A program made the position numbers and the translations under genes. The notes beneath the pieces are model-generated. The model ran no database searches, was not told where the DNA came from, and saw only the letters and a list, made by a program, of their open reading frames with translations. 64,000 nucleotides of DNA from Halogeometricum sp. S1BR25-6 (GTDB lineage Archaea > Halobacteriota > Halobacteria > Halobacteriales > Haloferacaceae). The DNA lies in NCBI RefSeq assembly GCF_031624495.1, contig NZ_JAMQOP010000002.1, forward strand, positions 496,001 through 560,000, in the 5' to 3' direction. Below are positions 53,679 to 62,687 of this stretch, piece by piece. Each line of letters begins with the position of its first letter. Position 1 is the stretch's first letter.

Positions 53679-54734
53679 TTATTGTTCACCTCCGAGGCGG
53701 CGGCGCATCCGCGCCTCGACGAACTGCGACCCGATACTGAGCGCCAGCACGGTGATGAACAGCACGACCCCCGCGGCGAACAGCGCGCTGAGTTGCGTGC
53801 CGGTCGCGATGCCGTACTGGCTGGCGATGAGGCTAGTCAGCGTCTCCGTCCCTTCCCACACGTCGTACAGGGGGTCGGGGAACGCCTGCTGGTGGCCGAG
53901 GATGACCGTCGCGGCCATCGTTTCGCCGACGGCGCGGCCGACACCGAGGATGACCGCCGCGGAGATGCCGGAGAAGGCGGCGGGGAAGGTGACGCTCTTT
54001 ATCGTCTGCCAGTCGCTCGCGCCGAGGGCGAGCGACCCGTCTTTCATCGCGCCGGGGACGCTCGTTATCGCGTCCTCGGCGACGGAGACGACCGTCGGCA
54101 GCGCCATGACGCCGATCATGATGCCGGCGACCATGAGGCTACTGAAGTTAGAGAGCTGGAGTTCGTTGTAGAAGTACTCGGTCACGACGACCCAGCCGAG
54201 AAAGCCGTAGACGATAGAAGGGATACCGGCCAGCATCTCGACGGCCGGCTTGATTATCTCGCGCGCCCAGCCGGGCGCTATCTCGCTGATAAACAGCGCG
54301 CCCGCGACGCCGAGGGGGGCGGCGATAGCCATGGCGATGACCGTCGTCAGAATCGTCCCCCAGATCATCGGCGCCAGCGAGTAGGTGTTCGAGGCCCGCT
54401 CCCAGAGCGGTTGGTTCGTCTTCAGGAGGATATCGAGACCCATCGTCTCGAACGCCGGGACCGACCTGACGAAGAGATAGACGGTTATCAGGCCGAGGAT
54501 GACGATGGTCGACACCGTGGTAAAGAACATCAGCACCGCGGCCGTGTTCTCCTGGTAGGCGTACCAACCGTACGCGACGACGGCGACGAAGGCGACGAGC
54601 GGATAGATGGCGTACTGGGCCGCCACGAGGAAGGCGACGAGAACGGCCACCAGCGCCAGTCCGCTGGTCGCGCCGATGAGTCGCGTCCCGCGGTCTATCT
54701 CGTCGAACGCTTCGAATCGATTGCCGGTCGACAT
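53679..54734 (-). CDS. pstC: Phosphate ABC transporter permease PstC
   Basis: The protein has 351 residues with about seven or eight membrane spans. The coupling loop LGASDWQTIKSVTFPAAFSG and the span MLAGIPSIVYGFLGWVVVTE are PstC hallmarks. The start shares one base with the pstS stop (TGATG). It pairs with PstA to form the channel. Confidence 0.95.
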   Translation of the reverse strand: MSTGNRFEAFDEIDRGTRLIGATSGLALVAVLVAFLVAAQYAIYPLVAFVAVVAYGWYAYQENTAAVLMFFTTVSTIVILGLITVYLFVRSVPAFETMGLDILLKTNQPLWERASNTYSLAPMIWGTILTTVIAMAIAAPLGVAGALFISEIAPGWAREIIKPAVEMLAGIPSIVYGFLGWVVVTEYFYNELQLSNFSSLMVAGIMIGVMALPTVVSVAEDAITSVPGAMKDGSLALGASDWQTIKSVTFPAAFSGISAAVILGVGRAVGETMAATVILGHQQAFPDPLYDVWEGTETLTSLIASQYGIATGTQLSALFAAGVVLFITVLALSIGSQFVEARMRRRLGGEQ

Positions 54735-55831
54735 CAGGCCGTCTCCGGGAGCTTCTCCAGTTGGTTCTGGCGCCGCTCCTCGGTGAGTTTCGCGTAGCCG
54801 ACCGGTTCGACGAACGTCTGCTGTCCGAAGTCGGAGATGATCATCCGGAGGAACGCCGCCTCCATCTCCGAGGTGTCCTCGTAGGTGTAGCAGTGAAGGT
54901 CACGCGCGAGCGGGTAGCTCGGGTCCGAGAGATTCTTTCCCCGCTCGTACACCGTGCCGTCGACGTTGAGTGCGACGGCCGGCACCGAGTCGTCGACGAA
55001 CGCCAGCGCCATGTACGCGACGGCGTTGTTCGACTTCGAAACCGTCGTCTTCACTTGCTGATTCTGCCCCTTACGCACGTCGACACCGGGAATCTCCGCC
55101 TCCGGGTCGCCGAGGAAGTTCGCCCGGAAGGCGGTGTCGGTCCCCGACCCGACCGACCGGCCGATGGCCTGTATCTCCCGGGGTGGGCCCTCGTAGCGGT
55201 CTATCTGGGACCAGTTCGTTATCTCGCCTTTGTAGATACCGCGGACCTGCTCGGCGGTGAGTTGCGTCACGCCCGCCTCGTAGATTTCCTGGCTGACGAC
55301 GATGGGCTGGGCGTCGACGCCGACGACGTGGTTGATGAACTTGTTCAGTTCCTCCTCGGAAGCCTCGGGAAGTTCGGCGTCGACCGGCGCACTGGCGTTC
55401 CCAATGTCCAGCTGACCGTTTTTGAGCTTCTCCAGGCCGGTTCCCGAGTGACTCAGCCCGACGCTGACGGTGAACGGCACCGACGACCCCGACCCGGAGT
55501 CGAAGCCGTACAGACCGGCCCAGTAGTCCGCGAGATTCTGGTCGGTATCGATGTTGTACTCTTGCGGCCCCCAGTACTCTTCGTCGTCCGCGGGGGGGTT
55601 CGAGTTCCAGTACGACCCGGCCTTGTTGGCGATCGGGTACACGGTCGAGGAGCCGCCCGCCTTCAGCAGTTCCGTCGACCCGGACGAGCCACCGTCGCCG
55701 CTCCCGTCTGACCCCTCACCGCCTCCGGGAGGCGTCGCACTCGTGCTCACGCACCCCGCCGTCACCACGGAAGCCACGAGTCCGGCGCCACCGGCCAACA
55801 GCGAGCGTCGATGGACAGGATACTCAGACAT
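54734..55831 (-). CDS. pstS: Phosphate-binding lipoprotein PstS (operon copy)
   Basis: The protein has 365 residues. The N-terminus has a twin-arginine signal (HRRSLLAGGAGLVASVVTAG) ending in a lipobox Cys (AGC), so it is exported folded and lipid-anchored. The binding domain shows GGSSTVYPIANKAGSYWNS, GLSHSGTGLEKLKNGQLDI and IGRSVGSGTDTAFRANFLGD, which form the phosphate site. It is the first gene of pstS-pstC-pstA-pstB. A paralogue lies just upstream. Confidence 0.94.
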   Translation of the reverse strand: MSEYPVHRRSLLAGGAGLVASVVTAGCVSTSATPPGGGEGSDGSGDGGSSGSTELLKAGGSSTVYPIANKAGSYWNSNPPADDEEYWGPQEYNIDTDQNLADYWAGLYGFDSGSGSSVPFTVSVGLSHSGTGLEKLKNGQLDIGNASAPVDAELPEASEEELNKFINHVVGVDAQPIVVSQEIYEAGVTQLTAEQVRGIYKGEITNWSQIDRYEGPPREIQAIGRSVGSGTDTAFRANFLGDPEAEIPGVDVRKGQNQQVKTTVSKSNNAVAYMALAFVDDSVPAVALNVDGTVYERGKNLSDPSYPLARDLHCYTYEDTSEMEAAFLRMIISDFGQQTFVEPVGYAKLTEERRQNQLEKLPETA

Positions 55832-56047
55832 CGACCGTAGGTTTCCGATTCGGGAGTAAATACTCTACTATGATTTCTATATATCCGTACGTACGAGCGG
55901 TTCGCGAAAACGGCGGCGGAGTAGAGGGCTCGAGACACCGGCTAGCGGAGAGTCGGGGGACGGGGGTGTATCGCGGGGTACCCTCGGTCTCGAGTGATTC
56001 CCGAGACTATAGCGAGTGGGAAGTGGGTATATACCCCAGCTCGTTCA
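55832..56047 (-). promoter_or_regulatory. Promoter region of the pst operon
   Basis: A strong TATA (GGATATATAGAAAT on the coding strand, about 55873-55886) lies about 45 bases before pstS. Just upstream is the palindrome CGTACGTACG (55886-55895), and downstream GAGTAAATACTC (55854-55865). Either may bind a phosphate-responsive regulator. The rest up to 56047 is GC-rich without an ORF. Confidence 0.55.
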
Positions 56048-57196
56048 CTATTCAGTTTCCGGGAGATTCCCTTGTTCTTCCGACAACCGTTCGTCGGTGA
56101 GCGTCACGTAGTTGTTCGATTCGACGAACGTTTGCTGCCCGAAGTCGGAGAGAATCATCCGGAGGAACGCCGCCTCCTTCTTCGAGGTTCCCTCCCAGGT
56201 GTACGCGTGGAGGTCCCGGGAGAGGGGGTAGTCCTTGGCGCCGAGATTCTCGCCGTACGTGTAGGTAGTGCCGTCGATGGCGAGCGAGACGGGCGGGACG
56301 GACTGCTCGTCGACGAACGCCAGCGCGAGGTACGCGATAGCGTTGTTCGACTTCGACACCAACGTCTTGACCTGCTGGTTCTGCCCTTTCCGGACGTTGA
56401 CGCCGTTCATCGATGCCTCGGGGTCGCCGAGGACGTTTAGGCGGAACGACGTGTCGGTGCCGGACCCCACGGCGCGACCGACGGCCTGAATCTCCTTGTC
56501 CTCTCCGCTGTAGCCGTCGATTTCGGACCAGTTCGTGATCTCTCCCTGGTAGATGCCTCGGAGTTGCTCGATGGTGAGTTTCGTCACGCCCGCGTCGTAT
56601 ATCGCCTTGCTGACGACCACGGGTTGCGCGTCGACGGCGACGACGTGGTTCGTGAACGATTCGAGTTCGCTCTCCGAGGCCTCCGGGAACTCGGCGCTGA
56701 CCGGCGCACTGGAGTCGCCGATGTCGATCTGTCCCTGTTTGAGTTTCTCCAGACCGACCCCGCTGTGGCTGAGACCGATGCTGGTCGGGAACGGCGGCGA
56801 CCCATCCTCGCTCGCCTCGAAGCCGTACAGTCCGGCCCAGTAGTCCGCTAGATTCTGGTCGGTGTCGATGTCGTACTGTCCCGGTCCCCAGTACTCCTTG
56901 TCGTCGGCGGGCGGGTTCGAGTTCCAGTAGGACCCGGCGAGGTTCGTCACCGGATAGACCGTCGACGACCCGTCGGCCGTCAGCGGCGTCGACGTGTCGC
57001 CCGCGCTTCCACTGGACGACTGGGTCGACTGCTGCATCGACTGCTCGGTTCCCTCGCCGCCGGACGTAGCCGACGCCTGTTCGCCGCCCGTGCCGCCGCT
57101 GCACCCCGCAAGTCCGGCGAGCCCCGCCGCTCCGGAGGCAACCACGAATTTCCGCCTCGACACACCGTTCGACGCCTTCGATGGGTTCCGCGTCAT
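56048..57196 (-). CDS. pstS2: Second phosphate-binding lipoprotein PstS
   Basis: The protein has 382 residues from the ATG at 57196. A twin-arginine motif (SRRKFVVASGAAGLAGLAGC) ends in a lipobox Cys, followed by a Ser/Gly/Gln-rich linker of about 45 residues. The binding domain closely parallels the neighbouring PstS (SSTVYPVTNLAGSYWNSNP, GLSHSGVGLEKLKQGQIDI). The pair must come from a duplication. It has its own promoter and is divergent from the AbrB-PhoU regulator gene. A different affinity or expression condition is an inference. Confidence 0.92.
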   Translation of the reverse strand: MTRNPSKASNGVSRRKFVVASGAAGLAGLAGCSGGTGGEQASATSGGEGTEQSMQQSTQSSSGSAGDTSTPLTADGSSTVYPVTNLAGSYWNSNPPADDKEYWGPGQYDIDTDQNLADYWAGLYGFEASEDGSPPFPTSIGLSHSGVGLEKLKQGQIDIGDSSAPVSAEFPEASESELESFTNHVVAVDAQPVVVSKAIYDAGVTKLTIEQLRGIYQGEITNWSEIDGYSGEDKEIQAVGRAVGSGTDTSFRLNVLGDPEASMNGVNVRKGQNQQVKTLVSKSNNAIAYLALAFVDEQSVPPVSLAIDGTTYTYGENLGAKDYPLSRDLHAYTWEGTSKKEAAFLRMILSDFGQQTFVESNNYVTLTDERLSEEQGNLPETE

Positions 57197-57510
57197 CACT
57201 CGATTCGGGACCGCACACGACTATGTAATCTGCTATGAGATGTATATCTCCTGCTCCGCGTCTGTTGTTGTCACACTATACGGGGGTAACGATCCCAACT
57301 CCTCGGGACCGTTATGTTCGAATATGCGCCCCCTCAAACGGTTTAGATACCGGTTGTCGACCGAAGCGATGGCCGACCGAGAGGGTGGGAGAGACGTCGG
57401 TTCGAGTACGAGCGGGTGGTGGTGACGATGAAGCCACGGAGATTTCGGCTCGGTTCGGAGAAGTATATAGATACGAATAGATTTATGGTGTGGGTCCCGT
57501 ACCCTCGGAT
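57197..57510. promoter_or_regulatory. Divergent promoter region between pstS2 and the AbrB-PhoU gene
   Basis: The 314 bases separate two divergent starts. The dyad GAGATGTATATCTC (57237-57250) spans the likely pstS2 TATA box (ATATAC on the minus strand). On the plus side are two AT-rich boxes, agtatatag (57463-57470) and atttatgg (57481-57488), the second 24-30 bases before the regulator ATG. The dyad at the TATA suggests repression. No ORF is supported here. Confidence 0.55.
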
Positions 57511-58512
57511 ATGGTCGAGACGCGAAAGGTGCAGGTGACGGGAGGGTCGACGTACACTGTTTCGATTCCCAAGGGTTGGGCGACCGAGAACAGCGTCTCA
57601 GCGGGGACCGAAGTGGAGTTCTACCCCGAGGGCGACTCGCTGTTCTTGACGCCGCGCTCGGAGGACGAGCGGACGGAGGGAACGCTCGACATCGCCAACC
57701 TCGACGGCGACGAACTCATGCGCGCGGTGATGACGATGTACGTCAGCGGCTTCGACATCATCGCCTTGGAGAGCGGGCGCATCACCACCGAGCAGCGCCG
57801 GACAATCCGCGAGGCGACGCAGAGCCTCGTCGGCCTCGAAGTGCTCGAAGAGACCCGCGACCGGGTCGTCATCCGCGACCTGTTGGACTCCTCGGAACTG
57901 TCCATCCACAACGCCGTCACGCGGATGCGGCTCATCTCGATGTCGATGCTCGAAGACGCCATCGCCGCCATCGCCGAACTCGACGACGACATGGCCCGGG
58001 ACGTCATCCAACGCGACGACGACGTCGACCGCCTCTGGATGGTCGTCTCGCGCATCTTCCGCGCGACGCTCCGGACGCCGAAAGCCGCCGAAGAGTTGGG
58101 CCTCCCGCGCGAGGTGTGCTTCGACTACCAGTCCGCGGCCCGCCAACTCGAACGCATCGGCGACCACGCGACGAAGATAGCCCACCTGACGCTGAACTTC
58201 GAGGAACCGGTCCCGGAGAAGGTGGTTACCGCCCTCCAAGAACTGTACGTCGACGCGCGGAAGGTCGTCGACGACGGGATGGACGCCCTGTTCACCGACG
58301 ACCCCGACGAGGCCTCCCGGTTGGCCAACGAGGCCCGCGAAGCGGTCCAAGAGATAGACGAGAGCGCGCGCAAGATAGACGAACTGCTTCGCGACCTCGA
58401 CCCGGCGCGCGCGCAGTTGCTCGGTCTCATCGTCGACTCCGTCTCCCGGAGCGCCGACTACGGCGGCAACATCGCCGAGACGGCGCTCCAAAAGGCGGCG
58501 CCGACGCCCTAA
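57511..58512 (+). CDS. AbrB-PhoU fusion, phosphate uptake regulator
   Basis: The protein has 333 residues. The first 50 (MVETRKVQVTGGSTYTVSIP, then PKGWATENSVSAGTEVEFYP) are a SpoVT/AbrB swapped-hairpin DNA-binding domain. The rest is a PhoU-type helical domain, with DDDVDRLWMVVSRIF and RQLERIGDHATKIAHLTL in the two repeats. Such proteins are annotated as phosphate uptake regulators in haloarchaea. The divergent position next to pstS2 supports control of phosphate genes. The start follows a TATA at leaderless spacing. Confidence 0.9.
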   Translation: MVETRKVQVTGGSTYTVSIPKGWATENSVSAGTEVEFYPEGDSLFLTPRSEDERTEGTLDIANLDGDELMRAVMTMYVSGFDIIALESGRITTEQRRTIREATQSLVGLEVLEETRDRVVIRDLLDSSELSIHNAVTRMRLISMSMLEDAIAAIAELDDDMARDVIQRDDDVDRLWMVVSRIFRATLRTPKAAEELGLPREVCFDYQSAARQLERIGDHATKIAHLTLNFEEPVPEKVVTALQELYVDARKVVDDGMDALFTDDPDEASRLANEAREAVQEIDESARKIDELLRDLDPARAQLLGLIVDSVSRSADYGGNIAETALQKAAPTP

Positions 58513-58628
58513 CGGGGTCTCGACCGCTCCGTCTCCGTTCGACCTCGGCCGACCTACCCCGACCGATTCGATTCGACCCGAAGCGGCGGCGTCGCTCGAC
58601 GGAACGAGAAACGAAAGAGAATGCGAGT

Positions 58629-59006
58629 TTACTCCTCGTCGACGAGGACGGCGTTGACCTGCCCGTCCTGACCGGGGCGGGAGGTGACGCGGGCGCGACC
58701 TTCGCTGGTGTCGATGATGGCGCCCTTCGTGATGATGTTCCGGCGGATGTAGTTGACGTTCGAGGGGTTGTCGACGACGTTCTCGATGTCGGCCTCGCTG
58801 ACCTCGCCGCCGTCGGCGACCTGCGCGACGTTCGTCGAGAGCGCGCGGACCTTCTTCTTGCTGCCGCGGGAGTCGACGACGCGGAACCGGGGTTCGCCGA
58901 CGGTGGTCTCGGTGGGCTGACGGCCGAGTTGGTGTCGCTTCTTCTTGTGGGAGGGTTTGAGCCGCCCGCCGGTGCGCTTCCGCTTGGAGCGTCCTTGGTC
59001 CTTCAT
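58629..59006 (-). CDS. rps8e: 30S ribosomal protein eS8
   Basis: The protein has 125 residues. It begins MKDQGRSKRKRTGGRLKPSH and has the family segments RVVDSRGSKKKVRALSTNVA and NYIRRNIITKGAIIDTSEGR. It is a stand-alone ribosomal gene far from the main operon, as usual in archaea. Its start faces the DUF2240 gene, 162 bases away. Confidence 0.96.
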   Translation of the reverse strand: MKDQGRSKRKRTGGRLKPSHKKKRHQLGRQPTETTVGEPRFRVVDSRGSKKKVRALSTNVAQVADGGEVSEADIENVVDNPSNVNYIRRNIITKGAIIDTSEGRARVTSRPGQDGQVNAVLVDEE

Positions 59007-59168
59007 AGGGGAGGAAAATCCCGGTAGCTACTTGAATCGCTCGAATCGGGCCGCGAGGTGTGCGTGCGCGGCGCTCACCCCGGCGTCGGGGAGGCGTCGG
59101 GAGGTCGGTCGAGGACTCACGAGACGGAACCGAGAACTCCTTGTGCCGCGGCGCTCCGAAAAGAGAGT

Positions 59169-59609
59169 ATGAGCCTCGAGGTGGCGGTGGCGGTGCCGTT
59201 CAAACAGCGCGGAACCGACCGCCTGGGCGAGGGGGAGTTCGTCGTCGCCCTCTCCTTGGACCGCGATTGGTTCTCGCCCGACCAGGCGAAGCGCCTCATC
59301 GACGTCGCCGCGGGTCGCGGTCTGGTCGCGCGCGAGGACGGACAGGTCGTCGCCGCGTTCGACCCCGCCGGCGTCACCGTGCCGGAGGACTACGAACCCG
59401 ACCAGTCGATTCTGCGCGAGCAGTCGGCGTTCGAGCGGATGCTCGACGCCCTCGTCGCCGCCGGCCACGACAAACGGGAGGCCGTCGCGGGCGTCAACGA
59501 CCTCCAGCGACGACTCGGCGTCAGCGTGGAGGCGGCCGCCGCCCTCTACGCGAAGCGCCGCGGCGTCGACGTGGGCGACGCCGCGCGGGCGGCCCGCGAG
59601 GAGTTGTAA
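59169..59609 (+). CDS. DUF2240 family protein
   Basis: The protein has 146 residues from the ATG at 59169 (MSLEVAVAVPFKQRGTDRLG); longer upstream frames overlap the eS8 promoter. It contains two short helical segments (DWFSPDQAKRLIDVAAGRGL and FERMLDALVAAGHDKREAVA) and a winged-helix-like feel around GLVAREDGQVVAAFDP. DUF2240/COG3612 proteins are conserved in euryarchaea, and their function is unknown. It is transcribed toward the next two small genes. Confidence 0.82.
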   Translation: MSLEVAVAVPFKQRGTDRLGEGEFVVALSLDRDWFSPDQAKRLIDVAAGRGLVAREDGQVVAAFDPAGVTVPEDYEPDQSILREQSAFERMLDALVAAGHDKREAVAGVNDLQRRLGVSVEAAAALYAKRRGVDVGDAARAAREEL

Positions 59610-59673
59610 CCCGCGAGGCCGGGATTCCGTCCCGAACCGCGCGGTCTAAACGGCGGGGCGGGTAACGGCCGGC

Positions 59674-60045
59674 ATGGTCGAGGACCGACTCACCGACGGG
59701 AAACGAATCGCCCAACTCCTCGCCAGCGAGGTGACGGGCCACGAGCGGTCGCTCGCGTCGCTGTCCGTCGCGGACTCGGAGCGAGACGCGGAACCGACGG
59801 CGGACGGCGCGTTCGCCTACGCCGTCGACCGCGAGGCCGAACGCGTCGCCGAGGTGTACATCCACCCGGACCGCGCGCGCGTCGAGTTCCTCGCCGCTCC
59901 CGAGGCCGTCGCCGAGGCGGCCGAAACGGAGGGACTCCGCGTCCGCCCGAAGGCGGTCCGACCGCCGCGGACGCTCGTGTTCGTCGAAGACGGCGTGCAG
60001 GTGAAGCGCCTCCTCCCCGCGCTTCGCGCCGTCGCCGACGGCTGA
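59674..60045 (+). CDS. Conserved-type protein of unknown function
   Basis: The protein has 123 residues (MVEDRLTDGKRIAQLLASEV). It alternates strands and helices, for example FAYAVDREAERVAEVYIHPD, RARVEFLAAPEAVAEAAE and RPPRTLVFVEDGVQVKRLL. No catalytic motif is seen. It follows the DUF2240 gene after 64 bases on the same strand and may be cotranscribed. I do not recognise the family. Confidence 0.75.
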   Translation: MVEDRLTDGKRIAQLLASEVTGHERSLASLSVADSERDAEPTADGAFAYAVDREAERVAEVYIHPDRARVEFLAAPEAVAEAAETEGLRVRPKAVRPPRTLVFVEDGVQVKRLLPALRAVADG

Positions 60046-60131
60046 ATATATCCGAAGACTGTCGGATTAACCGGATTCTACCGACTTCGTAACAAAGCCC
60101 CGTCCGTGCCTCCTCCCGTCGGGGATTCACT

Positions 60132-60542
60132 ATGCCCCACACAGACGAAGATGCGGACTCACGGCGCGCACAGCGCGCGAACGACACGAAGCCGCAGGCG
60201 CAGGACGAACGGGCTCCGGACCGGTCCGGCGGGCAACCGCAGGAGGGGTCCGGAAATCAGGCCCAGCGGACCCAGCGGGTCGCGGACGAGCGACCGGCCG
60301 GCGAGCGGTCCGGGTCCGGACTCGGAGCGGTCTTCGCCGGCGCCGCGCTGCGCTGGGGAATCGGCATCGCCGGGTTCGTGCTGTTCCTGTTCGCCCTCGG
60401 ACAGGCCGTCGGTCTCGACCTGCTCGGACTGTTCGCCGAGGCGCTCAGTTCGCAGACGGGCCGGTGGCTGGCCGTGGCGGTGTTCGGGCTGTTCCTCGTC
60501 GGCGTGGCCCGCCGCGGCGTCGCGAGAGCGTTCCGTGCGTAG
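60132..60542 (+). CDS. Membrane protein with disordered N-terminus
   Basis: The protein has 136 residues. The first 65 are polar and rich in Gln, Arg, Asp and Gly. Two hydrophobic spans follow (WGIGIAGFVLFLFALGQAVG and WLAVAVFGLFLVGVARRGVA). The family is not recognised. It is convergent with the HAD hydrolase gene, 41 bases away. Confidence 0.72.
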   Translation: MPHTDEDADSRRAQRANDTKPQAQDERAPDRSGGQPQEGSGNQAQRTQRVADERPAGERSGSGLGAVFAGAALRWGIGIAGFVLFLFALGQAVGLDLLGLFAEALSSQTGRWLAVAVFGLFLVGVARRGVARAFRA

Positions 60543-60583
60543 CGTTCGAGGCACGCGTCTCGTCTTTTTATTGGCGAACGTAC

Positions 60584-61270
60584 TCAGAGACCGTCGAGGA
60601 CCGCCGGCAGTCGGTCGGTCAGTTCGTCGCGCTCGATGTGCGCCGCCGCGTGCGAGTCGGGGTCCGGGCCGCCTTCGAAGATGACCTGAATCGGAACGAG
60701 GCCGGCCCCCCTCGCCCCGCCGATGTCGGCGTTCACGTCGTCGCCGACGTACGCGGTCTCGCCCGCCTCGCTGCCCAGCGCGTCCAGTAACGCCTCGAAG
60801 GCTGCCGCGTTCGGTTTGCCGGCGGCGAGTTCGCCGGTCACGAGCGCCGCGTCGAAGGCGTCCTCCCAGCCGAGGGTGGCGAGTTTGTCGCGCTGGGCGA
60901 CCCGCGGCCCGTTGGTGAGCAGGCCGACGGGGTAGCGCTCGCGCAGGTCCGCGAGGAACGCCTCCGCGCCGTCGACGGGGACGAGGGCGTCGGCGATGTG
61001 CTCGCGGTAGGACGCGGCGACGGCGTCGGGGTCGGCGTCCGAGTCGCGCGCGCGCAGCAGCGTCTCGAAGATGGGTGCTCGCGTCTCCCCCGTCAGGTGC
61101 TCGCTGTGTGCGTCGAGGTACGCGTCCCTGGAGAGCGGCGGCGCGCCCGCGGCGGTCGCGGCGTCGCGTAGAATCATCTCTCGGTCTCGCGTCGGTATCG
61201 CGAGAGTGTAGTCGAGGTCGAACCCGACCGCCCGGATAGTCACGCTCGTCGGTACGGGGTCGAGCACCAT
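60584..61270 (-). CDS. HAD-superfamily hydrolase
   Basis: The protein has 228 residues from the ATG at 61270 (MVLDPVPTSVTIRAVGF); a GTG eight codons on is an alternative. The HAD motifs are present: I FDLDYTLA, II LLTNG, III around GELAAGKPNAAAF, and IV YVGDDVNADIGGA. The cap insert suggests a phosphoglycolate-phosphatase-like or haloacid dehalogenase-like enzyme. The substrate is unknown. It is divergent from nurA. Confidence 0.88.
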   Translation of the reverse strand: MVLDPVPTSVTIRAVGFDLDYTLAIPTRDREMILRDAATAAGAPPLSRDAYLDAHSEHLTGETRAPIFETLLRARDSDADPDAVAASYREHIADALVPVDGAEAFLADLRERYPVGLLTNGPRVAQRDKLATLGWEDAFDAALVTGELAAGKPNAAAFEALLDALGSEAGETAYVGDDVNADIGGARGAGLVPIQVIFEGGPDPDSHAAAHIERDELTDRLPAVLDGL

Positions 61271-61394
61271 GACCGTTCGCGTTCGCGTTCGTGTAACGCC
61301 GGCCACCGAAGAGGCGAACGCGAACGGGCGAGAACCCGGCGGCGACCCGGCGACGACGCGGGGGTTTTTCTTCGCGCGCGCCGAGAAGTGGTTC

Positions 61395-62651
61395 ATGACG
61401 CTCGACCCCGTCCACGTGGACGGAATCGCGGACCTCGCGACTTATCTCGCCCGGAACGTCGACGACGACGAGCACGTCGACCTCGCGCGCACCGTCTGGG
61501 AGGAGTATCTGGACCCCCTCTACGGCCCCGACGGCGGCGCGGTGCTCGAACCGCTCGGGCGGAAGCGCCTCCGCGCCGCCGACGTCGACGACGTCGCCCT
61601 CACCGAGTCGCCGTTCGAGACGGTCCACGGCCTCGACTCGGGGACGATCAACCCGACGACGTTCAAGAACGGCATCGTCCTCGACGTGGCGCAGGCCGCG
61701 ATGGCCGCTGTCCCCTCCAACCTCGACCTGCACCGACACCGGAGCATCGTGGCGACGACGCACACGAACGACGCGACGTCCGCGTTCGACCAACCGTGGC
61801 GAAAGCGCGACGAGGGGTACTGTCGCTGGCGAATCATTCAGGCCCCGCGGGTGAGCCGGTTTGCGGAGGGCGTCGTCCACGCCCTCTCGCTGTACCTCGC
61901 TGAGAGCACGCACGCCCTCGAACACGCCGACGAGGTCGAGGACCTCCTCGTCCTCGACGGACCGCTCTACCCGAAGGAACTGCTGAACTGGCGGGGACGG
62001 GACGGCGAACTCAGCGACCTCTCCCGGGAGGCCAAACCCAAGCAGGTGGTCGAGAACTACCTCCGCCTGGTCGAGCGGTTCGTCAAACGGGACGTGCCGC
62101 TCTGCGGGTTCGTGAAGAACCCCGCGTCGAAACATCTCGTGAACGCCGTGCGAGAGAGGGGGATGGAGGCACCGTGGACCGACGACACCGCCTTCTTCAC
62201 CCGACTGCTCGAACGCCGCGCCGTCGGCAACCGGGGCACCGAGGGGCGGGAGACGGGCGAACTGACGTTCACCAACTGGTTCGTCTCGCGGGGCGGATGC
62301 GACCGCACGTTCGCCGCCGGCGGGGACGCGTTCGGACTGGAGCGGAACCTCGACGCCGACCTGTACGAGGTGGCGTTCTTCGTCATCTACGACCCGCGGA
62401 CGGACGTGCTCTACCGCGTCGAAGCGCCCGTCGCGTTCGCGCGCGACGAGGACGTGCGCCGCCGCCTCACGACGCAGATGCTGGCGGGCGTCGCCGCGAA
62501 CCGCGGGCCGCCGGACGCCGTCGCCAAGGCGGACGAACTGGCGCGGATCAGCGCGCGCGAGAAGGTGGCGCTCAGACGGAAACTGGAGGAGAACCTCGAC
62601 TCCGACGCGGTGCGGCAGTACGACGACCTGCGGTGGGCGCCCGGGGAGTGA
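61395..62651 (+). CDS. nurA: DNA double-strand-break repair nuclease NurA
   Basis: The protein has 418 residues from the ATG at 61395 (MTLDPVHVDGIADLATYLAR); 42 upstream codons are open but overlap the divergent HAD gene. The NurA domain has VHGLDSGTINPTTFKNGIVL near residue 80, with the Asp that is likely part of the metal site. The central LDGPLYPKELLNW and KRDVPLCGFVKNP follow. The C-terminal part has ADLYEVAFFVIYDPRTDVLY. NurA resects DNA ends together with the HerA helicase encoded just downstream. Confidence 0.87.
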   Translation: MTLDPVHVDGIADLATYLARNVDDDEHVDLARTVWEEYLDPLYGPDGGAVLEPLGRKRLRAADVDDVALTESPFETVHGLDSGTINPTTFKNGIVLDVAQAAMAAVPSNLDLHRHRSIVATTHTNDATSAFDQPWRKRDEGYCRWRIIQAPRVSRFAEGVVHALSLYLAESTHALEHADEVEDLLVLDGPLYPKELLNWRGRDGELSDLSREAKPKQVVENYLRLVERFVKRDVPLCGFVKNPASKHLVNAVRERGMEAPWTDDTAFFTRLLERRAVGNRGTEGRETGELTFTNWFVSRGGCDRTFAAGGDAFGLERNLDADLYEVAFFVIYDPRTDVLYRVEAPVAFARDEDVRRRLTTQMLAGVAANRGPPDAVAKADELARISAREKVALRRKLEENLDSDAVRQYDDLRWAPGE

Positions 62652-62687
62652 CGGGGCGACGGGAGCGGACCGAACGGGTCCCCGTGG

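Noticed and set aside
52239-54797. Plus-strand ORF of 852 codons opposite pstA and pstC
   Set aside because: The translation is almost only Arg, Asp, Glu and Gly and mirrors two well-recognised permease genes on the minus strand.
61269-61394. 42-residue N-terminal extension of NurA
   Set aside because: It overlaps the start of the divergent HAD gene and is not acidic. The ATG at 61395 begins the recognisable NurA sequence.
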